Made by a program: the position numbers and the translations under genes. A stretch of DNA of 64,000 nucleotides from Phormidium tenue FACHB-1050 (GTDB lineage Bacteria > Cyanobacteriota > Cyanobacteriia > Pseudanabaenales > Pseudanabaenaceae), in contig NZ_JACJQY010000029.1 of assembly GCF_014696925.1 (NCBI RefSeq), positions 1 to 64,000 on the forward strand, in the 5' to 3' direction. How positions within the stretch are numbered: the stretch's first letter is position 1; every line of letters begins with the position of its first letter. Shown one piece after another: positions 53,359 through 61,724 of the stretch. Under the pieces are notes generated by a model. It was given only the letters and a program-made list of their open reading frames with translations. It made no database searches and was not told the origin of the DNA.

Positions 53359-54004
53359 AACAATATTTTGAGACATCTTCACCTTTATCAGCGAGATAAC
53401 TTAGCGATCTAAACCGCAATCCCACTAATTGATCATATAGAGGATTAATCTCGCACATTGCAGGTATATGCATAATTTTGCGTCCGAACAAGACAATATC
53501 ACGCTCAAAAGGGCATTGTGCAGGAACAACCTTACAGATTAAATTAGCAAGGCGTGAATCATGAATATCCATATGATCAAGCCATTCTTTAACAGGCTCT
53601 AATACACTGGGGTGATGTTCTTCGTGGTGAGAGTTAGCTTCTAGGTTTTTACGTAAATCGTTAATGGGTTTTACTTCTTGGTTGAGCGCCTTGCAAAATC
53701 CTTGGATGACCTGATCTTCAGTATCTGTATATTGACCATCGGCAAGAGCCATCATCACAGCCATTCGCAAGAAGTTTTCGCCTACCTCGCGATCGCTACC
53801 CAATGCGTCAACCAATTCTTGAGCACTAATTGGTTCAAAATTAGAAATTGTTATTTCTTCTCCCCATTCGTCACTATGGCTAATTTGATCGAAAAGGGTA
53901 CGCTCTTGTTCACTGTAATCATTATCTGCAAGGGCTACGCTCATGAGTCCGCGTAACCAAGCGGAAATCTGTGATTGTGTATAAGGTTTACGATTTGTTT
54001 GCAT
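53357..54004 (-). CDS. TerB-like domain fused to Mo-dependent nitrogenase C-terminal domain
   Basis: 215 residues. The first ~115 form a TerB-like helical domain with two acidic repeats (LMSVALADNDYSEQERTLFDQI and RMAVMMALADGQYTDTEDQVI). The last ~85 match the Mo-dependent nitrogenase C-terminal domain: RLANLICKVVPAQCPFERDIVLFGRKIMHIPAMCEINPLYDQLVGLRFRSLSYL. Despite its name that domain is widespread in cyanobacteria including non-fixers. Function unknown; no nif gene is nearby. Confidence 0.85.
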   Translation of the reverse strand: MQTNRKPYTQSQISAWLRGLMSVALADNDYSEQERTLFDQISHSDEWGEEITISNFEPISAQELVDALGSDREVGENFLRMAVMMALADGQYTDTEDQVIQGFCKALNQEVKPINDLRKNLEANSHHEEHHPSVLEPVKEWLDHMDIHDSRLANLICKVVPAQCPFERDIVLFGRKIMHIPAMCEINPLYDQLVGLRFRSLSYLADKGEDVSKYC

Positions 54005-54106
54005 AACACATCAGTCTACAGGTTGACTAAAATCATAGATTGATTTGCCTTGATTTGTTGCTAATCATGCATTAAGGAATGTTTAACAATCTTCATTCCT
54101 GTAACA

Positions 54107-54227
54107 CAGCAATTCTTATATTTAGGTATTTCCAGCGCCTTCGGCGCTGGAAATACCTAAATCGATTGTTTGAAAGCCCGCCAACGGCGGACTTTCAAAC
54201 AATCGATTTTTATAATTAGAATTGCTG
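54107..54227. mobile_element. MITE with 10-bp terminal repeats and 9-bp target duplication
   Basis: 121 bp. Ends CAGCAATTCT (54107-54116) and AGAATTGCTG (54218-54227) are exact inverted repeats. CCTGTAACA stands on both sides (54098-54106 and 54228-54236), a perfect 9-bp target-site duplication. Inside are two adjacent hairpins (GGTATTTCCAGCGCC and AATCGATTGTTTGAAAG stems). No coding frame. It was evidently mobilised by a transposase encoded elsewhere. Confidence 0.9.
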
Positions 54228-54256
54228 CCTGTAACATCAGGTTAACGCCATTGTCT

Positions 54257-54291
54257 GCCATTTGCGGCGTGCTTCGCACGCCACAAATGGC
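54257..54291. repeat. Hairpin GCCATTTGCGGCGTGC
   Basis: A 16-bp stem with one mismatch around GC-TTC-GC, between the MITE and the end of the oxidoreductase gene. May end that minus-strand transcript. Confidence 0.6.
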
Positions 54292-54311
54292 GATATCGAA
54301 CTCTCGTCAGT

Positions 54312-55400
54312 TTAGATAGACAAAGGTACATTCATCCATTTTTTTTGCTGGTGAGACTCTTGAGTTAAATCCATGAGCAACTGTGACCATGCACCTTCAT
54401 AAAGACTCGGGGTCATCGGTTGACCAGTTTGAATTGACTTGACCCAGCGATCGCATATGGCTAGCACAGGCGCAAGGCGACCATCAGTATAGGTTTTTGG
54501 AAGTTCATATTCGGTTGGAATTGGTAGGATTTCCATGTCGGTGCGATCAATTTTGCCCTGTCGCAAACTGAAGCCATGAACATAATCCGATTGATTGGAG
54601 CTACCCAGTACAAGGGTTCCGTTTTCACCGTAAACCGTCAGCCAATGCCCACGACCGCGATAGGTGACAGTACTAAGGGAAATATTGCAGGGAGTTCCAT
54701 CGGCAAGTTCTAGAAGAATGTTACAGGTGTCGTCAGCATCGACGGGACGCATAACACCGTCTGCATCGGGACGTTCAGTAATGCCTGTGCTGAGTTGACC
54801 TGAGAGACTTTTGATATCGCCAAATAGCCAACGTACATAATCAAAGGCATGGGAACCGATCGCACCTAATGCACCACCACCAAAAGCTTTTTGACTATAC
54901 CAATTCCAAACCCGCTTAGGATCGGCACGTCCTTGCACTAGCCAATCGATTTGAATCAGTCTTTTTTTGCCCACATGATTCTGATCTAGGAGATGTTTGA
55001 AATATTGCCATTGCGGGACACAACGAAATTCAAAGTCGGTAGCAGTGATCACTTGTCGTTCTTGAGCAAGACGATAAAGTGCGATCGCTTCTTGAAAATT
55101 CATGGTCACAGGCTTTTCTAGCAAAATATGCTTGCCAGCTTCGATCGCGGTTTTTGCTTGTTCATAATGAAAACTTGGCGGTGTGGAGATGGTGACAGCT
55201 TGGACTTGTTGCAGTGCAAGTAAATCTTCAAGGCGATCGCAAGCATGAGGAATATTAAATTTATCAGCTATTTGCTGAGCTTTGAGGCGATCGCGATGGT
55301 ATACCGCCACAACTTCTGTATCAGGATGAATTTGTAGAGCAGGAATATGGATAATCTGACCAAATCCTGTTCCAATAATACCAACACCAATTTTCGACAT
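54312..55400 (-). CDS. Gfo/Idh/MocA-family oxidoreductase
   Basis: 362 residues. NAD(P)-binding start VGIIGTGFGQIIHIPAL, then the family motif LLEKPVT near 92-98, and the C-terminal alpha/beta domain with GGGALGAIGSHAFDYVRWLFG. It oxidises or reduces a sugar or sugar-like substrate that cannot be named from sequence. Confidence 0.9.
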   Translation of the reverse strand: MSKIGVGIIGTGFGQIIHIPALQIHPDTEVVAVYHRDRLKAQQIADKFNIPHACDRLEDLLALQQVQAVTISTPPSFHYEQAKTAIEAGKHILLEKPVTMNFQEAIALYRLAQERQVITATDFEFRCVPQWQYFKHLLDQNHVGKKRLIQIDWLVQGRADPKRVWNWYSQKAFGGGALGAIGSHAFDYVRWLFGDIKSLSGQLSTGITERPDADGVMRPVDADDTCNILLELADGTPCNISLSTVTYRGRGHWLTVYGENGTLVLGSSNQSDYVHGFSLRQGKIDRTDMEILPIPTEYELPKTYTDGRLAPVLAICDRWVKSIQTGQPMTPSLYEGAWSQLLMDLTQESHQQKKWMNVPLSI

Positions 55401-55432
55401 ATTTTTTATTGTTTGAATGATTTGAGTCGGAC

Positions 55433-55519
55433 TTACCCCCTTTAATTCCCCCTTGCAAAGGGGGAAAACTAGAAATCTTATTCCCTCCCCTTTGCAAGGG
55501 GGGGGTTAGGGTGGGGTAA
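55433..55519. repeat. Repeat element with TTACCCC/GGGGTAA ends
   Basis: Ends TTACCCC (55433-55439) and GGGGTAA (55513-55519). Inside are two G/C-run hairpins, CCCCCTTGCAAAGGGGG and CCCCTTTGCAAGGGG. A type of repeat common in cyanobacterial intergenic DNA. Confidence 0.75.
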
Positions 55520-55538
55520 ATTTTAAATAAGAAACCAC

Positions 55539-55569
55539 TTTAGAAAGAGTGCAAAGCACTCTTTCTAAA
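55539..55569. terminator. Terminator after cobO
   Basis: TTTAGAAAGAGTGC-AAA-GCACTCTTTCTAAA, a perfect 14-bp stem overlapping the cobO stop. Confidence 0.75.
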
Positions 55570-56173
55570 ACTCTATTCCTGCTTGAGCTTTAACACCTTG
55601 CTCTCTAAAAGGATGTTTGACAAGTTCCATTCTTGTTACTAAGTCAGCAACTTCAATTAGTTCGGCAGGAGCGCCACGACCAGTGAGAATCACATGGGAA
55701 TCAGCAGGTTTCTCTTTTAAACCAGTAATCACCGTTTCCACATCAAGATAGCCGAGTTTGAGAGCAATATTTACCTCGTCTAGCAAAACTAGTTTGTATT
55801 CAGGATTTTTGATATAGCCCAGTCCTACTTCCCAAGCTTCTTTAGTTTTTGCGATATCGCGATCGCGGTCTTGGGTCTCCCATGTAAATCCTTCACCCAA
55901 AGCCTGAAAAACGAGTTGATCTTGCCACATTTCAAATACTTTCTTTTCCGCAGGTTCCCATGCACCTTTGATAAATTGGACGATCGCAACTTTATATCCA
56001 TGCCCTAGCGATCGCAATACCATCCCCAAAGCGGCTGTAGTTTTACCCTTGCCATCACCAGTGTTGATAATAATCAGCCCTTTTTCGAGTTTACGCTCTG
56101 CGACTCGCTGATGTTGTACCTCTTGGCGGCGTTGCATCTTGGTGCGATGTTGTTCGGCAGTAAGTTCAGTCAT
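55565..56173 (-). CDS. cobO: Corrinoid adenosyltransferase CobO/BtuR
   Basis: 202 residues from ATG 56173, which has AGGA 8 nt upstream; an in-frame TTG at 56200 is less likely. P-loop GDGKGKTTAALGM (~42-54), VAIVQFIKGAW, LVLLDEVNIAL and VILTGRGAP mark the CobA/CobO/BtuR family. It adenosylates cob(I)alamin-type corrinoids in B12 synthesis or salvage. Confidence 0.93.
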   Translation of the reverse strand: MTELTAEQHRTKMQRRQEVQHQRVAERKLEKGLIIINTGDGKGKTTAALGMVLRSLGHGYKVAIVQFIKGAWEPAEKKVFEMWQDQLVFQALGEGFTWETQDRDRDIAKTKEAWEVGLGYIKNPEYKLVLLDEVNIALKLGYLDVETVITGLKEKPADSHVILTGRGAPAELIEVADLVTRMELVKHPFREQGVKAQAGIEF

Positions 56174-56254
56174 AAAGGATTCCTGTTGAGCGGCAGTCAA
56201 GTATTGAGTTGCTAAAACATTTTATCGCAACCGTCATAATGCTTAGAAAAAATT

Positions 56255-56309
56255 AACCCCAAAAAGTTAGGGTCGGTTACTTCGCAACCAACCCTAACTT
56301 TTTGGGGTT
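56255..56309. repeat. Long hairpin AACCCCAAAAAGTTAGGGT
   Basis: A ~25-bp stem with small imperfections around GGTTAC-TTC-GCAACC, between the divergent cobO and cax genes. The cax frame can be extended into it via TTG 56310, which I reject as start. Confidence 0.7.
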
Positions 56310-56348
56310 TTGTTGGTATATTTAGCCTTGACGCTACAACGGCTGAAT

Positions 56349-57431
56349 ATGTTTAAGAAAATCTTCTCCTATGGTTTGCTTGCGTTTGTACCGATATCGG
56401 TCATTGGTCACTTGCTAGGATGGAATTCGACACTGGTGTTTGTGACCTCAGCGATCGCAATTTTGCCCTTAGCAGGTTGGCTTAGCACGGCAACTGAGGA
56501 AATCTCGGTAGTTTTGGGGCCTTCATGGGGCGGTTTGTTAAATGCGACTTTTGGTAATGCAACGGAGCTAATCATAGCGATCGTGGCTCTGAATGCAGGA
56601 TTTACTGGCGTGGTCAAAGCTAGTATCACGGGTTCAATTATTGGCAACCTGTTGCTGGTGATGGGTTTGTCCATGTTTTTGGGTGGACTACGTTATAAAG
56701 AACAGGAATTTCAGCCAACTATGGCGAGATTAAATGCTTCTGTCATGAATTTAGCTGTAATTGCAATTTTGTTACCAACGGCTGCAAATTTTACAACTGC
56801 GGGGATCAGTGAAGAAATTTTACAAAACCTATCGATCTCAGTGGCGATCGTGCTGATCGTTGTTTATTGTTTAACGCTCCTCTTCTCGATGAAAACTCAT
56901 GCCTATCTCTATGATGTGGGCAAATCAGAAGCAGATGATGCTGAGGAGAAGGAAGGGCATCCACAGGAAATCAATCTTAAATTGTGGATTTCCGTTCTAC
57001 TTGGTGTGACTTTGTTAGTTGCTTTAGAATCTGAGCTTTTAGTAGGAACTTTAGAAGAAGCAACTGCTCAACTCGGACTAACAGAACTATTTACTGGGGT
57101 AATCCTATTACCAATCATCGGTAATGCTGCCGAACATACAACAGCGATTACGGTAGCGATGAAGAACAAAATGGAACTATCGGTATCGGTTGCCGTGGGT
57201 TCAAGTATGCAAATCGCGCTATTTGTTGCACCGTTGCTGGTGATTATTGGTTGGTTTATGGGGCAACCAATGGATTTAAACTTTAATCCCTTTGAGTTAG
57301 TGGCGGTTGCGGTAGCAGTACTGATTGCCAACTCGATTAGTTCCGATGGGCGATCGAATTGGCTAGAAGGCTCTTTGCTAGTAGCGACATACGCAATTCT
57401 AGGATTTGCATTCTATTTTCAACCAGTCTAA
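56349..57431 (+). CDS. cax: Calcium/proton exchanger (CaCA family)
   Basis: 360 residues from ATG 56349. Eleven hydrophobic segments. The two alpha repeats carry GNATELIIAIVALNAG and GNAAEHTTAITVAMKNKMELSVSVAVGSSMQIALFVAP, with an acidic loop (EADDAEEKEG) between the halves. Exports Ca2+ or other divalent cations in exchange for protons. Terminator after the stop. Confidence 0.93.
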   Translation: MFKKIFSYGLLAFVPISVIGHLLGWNSTLVFVTSAIAILPLAGWLSTATEEISVVLGPSWGGLLNATFGNATELIIAIVALNAGFTGVVKASITGSIIGNLLLVMGLSMFLGGLRYKEQEFQPTMARLNASVMNLAVIAILLPTAANFTTAGISEEILQNLSISVAIVLIVVYCLTLLFSMKTHAYLYDVGKSEADDAEEKEGHPQEINLKLWISVLLGVTLLVALESELLVGTLEEATAQLGLTELFTGVILLPIIGNAAEHTTAITVAMKNKMELSVSVAVGSSMQIALFVAPLLVIIGWFMGQPMDLNFNPFELVAVAVAVLIANSISSDGRSNWLEGSLLVATYAILGFAFYFQPV

Positions 57432-57462
57432 ACAAAGCGGCGCAATGCGCCGCTTTTGTTTT
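57430..57462. terminator. Terminator between cax and the HNH gene
   Basis: AAACAAAGCGGCGC-AAT-GCGCCGCTTTTGTTT, one mismatch, symmetrical, between converging genes. Confidence 0.8.
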
Positions 57463-57712
57463 AATCGCTATACAATCTCCGAAAGCGTGGATCAAGTTTG
57501 GCACTTTTCTCTCGATTACATTTTGCACAAAGAGTTTGAAGATTACTCAAGTCATTAGCTCCACCTTGCGCGAGGGGAATAATATGATCGACTTGTAAGT
57601 TTTTAGCAGTAAGGTCGATTTTGTGGCAGCTTTGACATTGATAATTATTCCTCTCAAAAACATATTTTCTTAGGTCAGGTGGAAGACTAATACGAGGTGT
57701 TTTGTCATTCAT
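57461..57712 (-). CDS. Small HNH endonuclease
   Basis: 83 residues. RKYVFERNNYQCQSCHK (first zinc Cys pair), LQVDHIIPLAQGGANDLSNLQTLCAKCNREK (DH, N, second Cys pair) form a complete HNH motif. Start overlaps the ribD stop as ATGA, so translation is coupled to ribD. Substrate unknown. Confidence 0.9.
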   Translation of the reverse strand: MNDKTPRISLPPDLRKYVFERNNYQCQSCHKIDLTAKNLQVDHIIPLAQGGANDLSNLQTLCAKCNREKSAKLDPRFRRLYSD

Positions 57713-58824
57713 TGTAGATAGCCAGTAATTAAGAAGTCTGTACCAATTTGTTGAAATTGCGATCGCTCTAGACTCATCGCATCAGTCATCATCATTAATC
57801 CTAGATCATCAATAGGACTAGGAGCTGTAAATCCCCCAATTAACTTAGGCGCTATAAAAGCATAAACTTTTTGTACCATTTTAGCCTTAATAGCAGCCGC
57901 ACCTAAACGCCCTCCACATTCCCATAAAACTGTATTGCAGCCACGCTTACCCAATTCTTGCATCACGACTTCAGGAGATATATCATCTAATTCAAGAACT
58001 TCAACTTGGCGATCGCGTAGTTTTTGCTTTAGTTGAGGATTAATATTAGGTAAAGTGATTAGCAAAGTTTTTTCGGTATCTGTAACTTTCCATAAACTAG
58101 CTTCATCAGGCAGATCGCAGCTTTGAGTAACTACTACTCGCAAAGGAGAATGCACACTCAATCCATGGGTATTTAAATGGGGATTATCGAGCCTAACAGT
58201 ATTGCCACCCGTAATAATTGCATCACATCCCACACGTAGGTCATGCACTACATGCCGAGCCTCTGAACCAGTAATCCAATAGCTATGCCCTGAAGTTGTC
58301 GCAATTTTGCCATCAAGAGTCATCGCATATTTAAAAATGCCAAAGGGCAAATTCGTTTTCATGCGATGGAAGAATGCTTCATTGAGTTCTAGACATTGCT
58401 GTTCTAAAACACCTGTAGTAACTTTCACCCCTGCCGCCAACAAGCGATCGCGACCAGTTCCAGATACTTGTGGATTAGCATCGATCGCCCCAATGACCAC
58501 CTCGCCAATTCCTGCTTTGATAATAGCTTCAGAACAAGGCGGCGTGCGTCCGTAATGATTACAAGGCTCTAGATTGACGTATAAAGTAGCATCTTGTAGA
58601 TCCTCACCCGTTTGTTGCGCGGCGCGAATTGCGAATACCTCTGCGTGAGGTTCCCCTGCCTTAGGATGGAAGCCTTCGCCTAATATCTGTCCATTTTTGA
58701 CAATTACACTTCCCACCATCGGATTTGGGGCAGTTTGTCCTCGCGCCTTTTTCGCTAAATCTATACAGCATTGCATCCAGCGATCGTGTTGTGATGTTGA
58801 TTCTTTATCTATGTTTTCTAACAT
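57709..58824 (-). CDS. ribD: Bifunctional riboflavin deaminase/reductase RibD
   Basis: 371 residues. Deaminase domain (~10-155) with GEPHAEVFAI (HAE) and EPCNHYGRTPPCSEAI (zinc Cys), then the reductase domain (~165-370) with KYAMTLDGKIATTSGHSYWI and GGNTVRLDNPHL. Catalyses the second and third steps of riboflavin synthesis. Confidence 0.96.
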   Translation of the reverse strand: MLENIDKESTSQHDRWMQCCIDLAKKARGQTAPNPMVGSVIVKNGQILGEGFHPKAGEPHAEVFAIRAAQQTGEDLQDATLYVNLEPCNHYGRTPPCSEAIIKAGIGEVVIGAIDANPQVSGTGRDRLLAAGVKVTTGVLEQQCLELNEAFFHRMKTNLPFGIFKYAMTLDGKIATTSGHSYWITGSEARHVVHDLRVGCDAIITGGNTVRLDNPHLNTHGLSVHSPLRVVVTQSCDLPDEASLWKVTDTEKTLLITLPNINPQLKQKLRDRQVEVLELDDISPEVVMQELGKRGCNTVLWECGGRLGAAAIKAKMVQKVYAFIAPKLIGGFTAPSPIDDLGLMMMTDAMSLERSQFQQIGTDFLITGYLQ

Positions 58825-58893
58825 GTAGGTTATCTAAAAATTGTAAATTTATAGTTAATGCTAAAGCAGATTGTGATGTCAAATAGTAGTAAG

Positions 58894-59009
58894 CCAAGAA
58901 CTCAAGTTCTTGGTTTAAAGCTCAAGTCCACTGAAGTGGACTACATAATGCTGTTAATTAACCCGTTTCAACGGGTTTGAGCTTTTAGCCCGCACTTGAG
59001 TGCAGGGCT
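58894..59009. repeat. Cluster of four hairpins (REP-like element)
   Basis: Stems CCAAGAACT, AGTCCACT, AACCCGTT and AGCCCGCACT follow one another, with AAAGCTCAA (58918-58926) and TTGAGCTTTT (58977-58986) as an outer inverted repeat. The unit resembles dispersed repeat elements of cyanobacteria. It lies between the converging ends of ribD's upstream region and the cyclase gene. Confidence 0.75.
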
Positions 59010-59015
59010 GGCTGG

Positions 59016-61658
59016 TTACTGCTTTCCTATTAAGAAATAAGTAATCATTTCCCCTTTACCTTTGATCTCAATCTTTTTCTGAGGAGCAAATTGGAACTTA
59101 TCCTTTAAAACTTGATAGGTTACTTCCGTAACTTGAATGCAACCCGCAATCCCATGCGACTCCATACGACTAGCAATATTCACCGTATCACCCCACAGAT
59201 CATAAATAAATTTTTTCTTACCAATTACGCCTGCAACAGCCTGTCCAGTATGAATACCAATCCGCAAATTAAAAGGACTGCCATCAGGACGGATAAATTT
59301 GCTAATTGACTGTTGCATGTCTAGAGCCATGGAGGCAACTGCTTCCGCGTGATCGGAGCGTGGCACAGGCAAACCACCTACCGCCATATAAGAATCTCCA
59401 ATCGTTTTGATTTTCTCTAAACCATAGAAATCAACTAAGCGATCAAATTCAGAAAATATCTCATTGAGCATATGGACGAGTTCATTAGCTGATACTGAAG
59501 ATGCAAACTCTGTAAATGATACGATGTCTCCAAATAGAACTGTTACTTCTTCAAAGGTGTCGGCAACAATCGTGCCACTAGGTTTTAATTTGGAGAGGGT
59601 GGAATTTGTGAATATTTCAGAAGTACTTTTAATCGGAATACTGGTAGGCGTATAGATCGGAGAAGACTTCAACCGCTCCGCGATCGCCTTTGGTAAAACA
59701 TTGAGTAGTAGACGCTCTGAACGCATTTTTTCAACCTTTAAATCATCCTCGGCACGTCGGCGTTCTTGAGCTTCCATTCCTAAAGACAATAACTCTGACA
59801 AAGAACTAGCAAAGCTGATTTCCTCAAGCAACCAAAAACGCTCTGTACCAATTTGTTCAAACATCAAAAGCCCAATGGTTTCCCCGCCAATGTCAAAGGA
59901 CGATATTAATAGAGATACAATACCAAGAGGTCTGAGATAGTCTGGTCGTAGCTCGATCAATATTTCTTCATCTTCAACATCTTCTATCATCAAGCTACGA
60001 TTTTCTTGGAGCGCTGCAAAAAAACTTGGAAATTTATCTGTTCCCAGAAAATCAGCTTCATTATGGGTTTTACTACTTTTTACGTAAAGATCGAGACAAT
60101 GTAATCTAGTTTTCGTATTGTCAAATAGCCAGACACTCACGCGCTCAACATCTAGAGTCTGACTAGCGGTTTCGGTAATATTCTGCACCGCTATAATAAA
60201 GTCCCCCAAGTTGAGAGCTTTATTTTTAGTGAGATCAATCAAGATCTTTTGTTGTCGGCGCAGTTGTTGTTCGCGACGTTGCAACAAAAAATTATTCCGT
60301 TGCAGCAATAACTGAGAATCGGCTAGTTCACTAGTTCTTTCTTGAACTCGTGACTCTAATTCAGTATTGGCTTTTGCAAGACGATTAAAGGATTCTGTCA
60401 GCATTTCCGCCATCCGATTAAATGACTCAGATAAAACTTTGACTTCGCTTGTGCCTTGTACCGACACCCTAGAGTCCAAATCACCATTAGCGATCGCTTG
60501 AGAAGCACCACTTAATTTGAGCAATGGTTCCGTAATATAACGTGCTGTCATCATGCCAATCAAGATCGCTAAACCTAACGCCGCCAGACTAAACAAGATC
60601 GTTATTTGTTGGCGATGATTAATTTGTGACATAAAACTAGATTCGGGCAGCACCACCACAATCAACCAATCTAGTCCATCGCGATCGCGCCAAGACTGTA
60701 CTTGAATGAAATGTTTTATCCCTTCAAAATTTGGTTCTAATTGTTCTTTATCCTGAATCGAATTAAACCCACCAAACTCACTAATTAGATAGCGAGCAGT
60801 CGCTCTTGATAACGGATCGCTACTATTTAGAATATTTAGACGTTGTGGGTTTCCATTAACAATTGAAAATGTTTTTTCACCACTAGACGATCCGACAACT
60901 AGCCCTGAACGCTCAATAATAAAAATACGTCCTGATTGATCTGATTTTAGCTCATTTAAAAAGGAATTCAATTGCGTGAGAATGAAGTCAACACCTAGCA
61001 CTCCAATGATTTTGCGATCGCGGTCATACAGTGGATAACTATGGGAAATTGATAAGACTTCGGGACGATCAACCCATTGATAAATTTTTGTCCAAGTAGG
61101 TTTGCCTGCCTTTATCGCATCTGCGTACCAGCCCTCCTCTCGGACATCCTCATCCGTTTCGATGACCTCTTGCAATTGTTGGCGATTGCCTTCTTGGTCT
61201 GATGAGAAACTAGCTGTTTTGGTAATCCCTCTCGCTAAAGTTGTCTCGTTAATGACTATTTGTCCATTATCTTTACGTTCAACACCAATAAACTCTTGGT
61301 TATCAAAGGCAAAGTTAATATAGCCAACTTTATATAGATTGATCTGCGTCCAAAAGAAAGCTCCTACTTGCTGAAAATTCTTTAAATTGAGCATACCTAA
61401 CCTTACGGCATCCACATTAGTTTGATTGATCTGCGGTGGTACTCGTAAATAATTATCAAGTTTTACACTAATGCGATCGCTCATCTCTCCACTTAATTGG
61501 GTTGCGAGTTCCCCAACAGCTTGCTGTCCATTCCGAAAAGAGAAAATTCCAACAACCCCAACCGTTATAACAATCTGCACCACAAAAGGGACAACTAAAA
61601 TCAGCGTTAACGGAATATTTTTAAATAACTTAGGTGTATAGGAGATTTTCAACATCAT
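59016..61658 (-). CDS. Membrane adenylate cyclase, Cache-HAMP-GAF-cyclase, full length
   Basis: 880 residues. TM helix ~17-37, a large extracytoplasmic Cache-type sensor (~40-350) with membrane-distal and proximal halves, TM ~355-378, HAMP ~378-430, coiled coil, a GAF-like domain (~485-640) and a class III cyclase domain (~705-878). The metal aspartates are in VLFGDIVSFT and KTIGDSYMAVG. The lysine before TIGD and the aspartate in YDLWGDTVN indicate ATP as substrate, and NIASRM supplies catalytic N and R. Probably makes cAMP in response to an external ligand. Paralogue of the next gene. Confidence 0.9.
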   Translation of the reverse strand: MMLKISYTPKLFKNIPLTLILVVPFVVQIVITVGVVGIFSFRNGQQAVGELATQLSGEMSDRISVKLDNYLRVPPQINQTNVDAVRLGMLNLKNFQQVGAFFWTQINLYKVGYINFAFDNQEFIGVERKDNGQIVINETTLARGITKTASFSSDQEGNRQQLQEVIETDEDVREEGWYADAIKAGKPTWTKIYQWVDRPEVLSISHSYPLYDRDRKIIGVLGVDFILTQLNSFLNELKSDQSGRIFIIERSGLVVGSSSGEKTFSIVNGNPQRLNILNSSDPLSRATARYLISEFGGFNSIQDKEQLEPNFEGIKHFIQVQSWRDRDGLDWLIVVVLPESSFMSQINHRQQITILFSLAALGLAILIGMMTARYITEPLLKLSGASQAIANGDLDSRVSVQGTSEVKVLSESFNRMAEMLTESFNRLAKANTELESRVQERTSELADSQLLLQRNNFLLQRREQQLRRQQKILIDLTKNKALNLGDFIIAVQNITETASQTLDVERVSVWLFDNTKTRLHCLDLYVKSSKTHNEADFLGTDKFPSFFAALQENRSLMIEDVEDEEILIELRPDYLRPLGIVSLLISSFDIGGETIGLLMFEQIGTERFWLLEEISFASSLSELLSLGMEAQERRRAEDDLKVEKMRSERLLLNVLPKAIAERLKSSPIYTPTSIPIKSTSEIFTNSTLSKLKPSGTIVADTFEEVTVLFGDIVSFTEFASSVSANELVHMLNEIFSEFDRLVDFYGLEKIKTIGDSYMAVGGLPVPRSDHAEAVASMALDMQQSISKFIRPDGSPFNLRIGIHTGQAVAGVIGKKKFIYDLWGDTVNIASRMESHGIAGCIQVTEVTYQVLKDKFQFAPQKKIEIKGKGEMITYFLIGKQ

Positions 61659-61724
61659 GGATAACCAATTTATCTTGACGGCAGGTGGGAGTAATTTATT
61701 ACCTGCTCCTACTATGACATTTTG

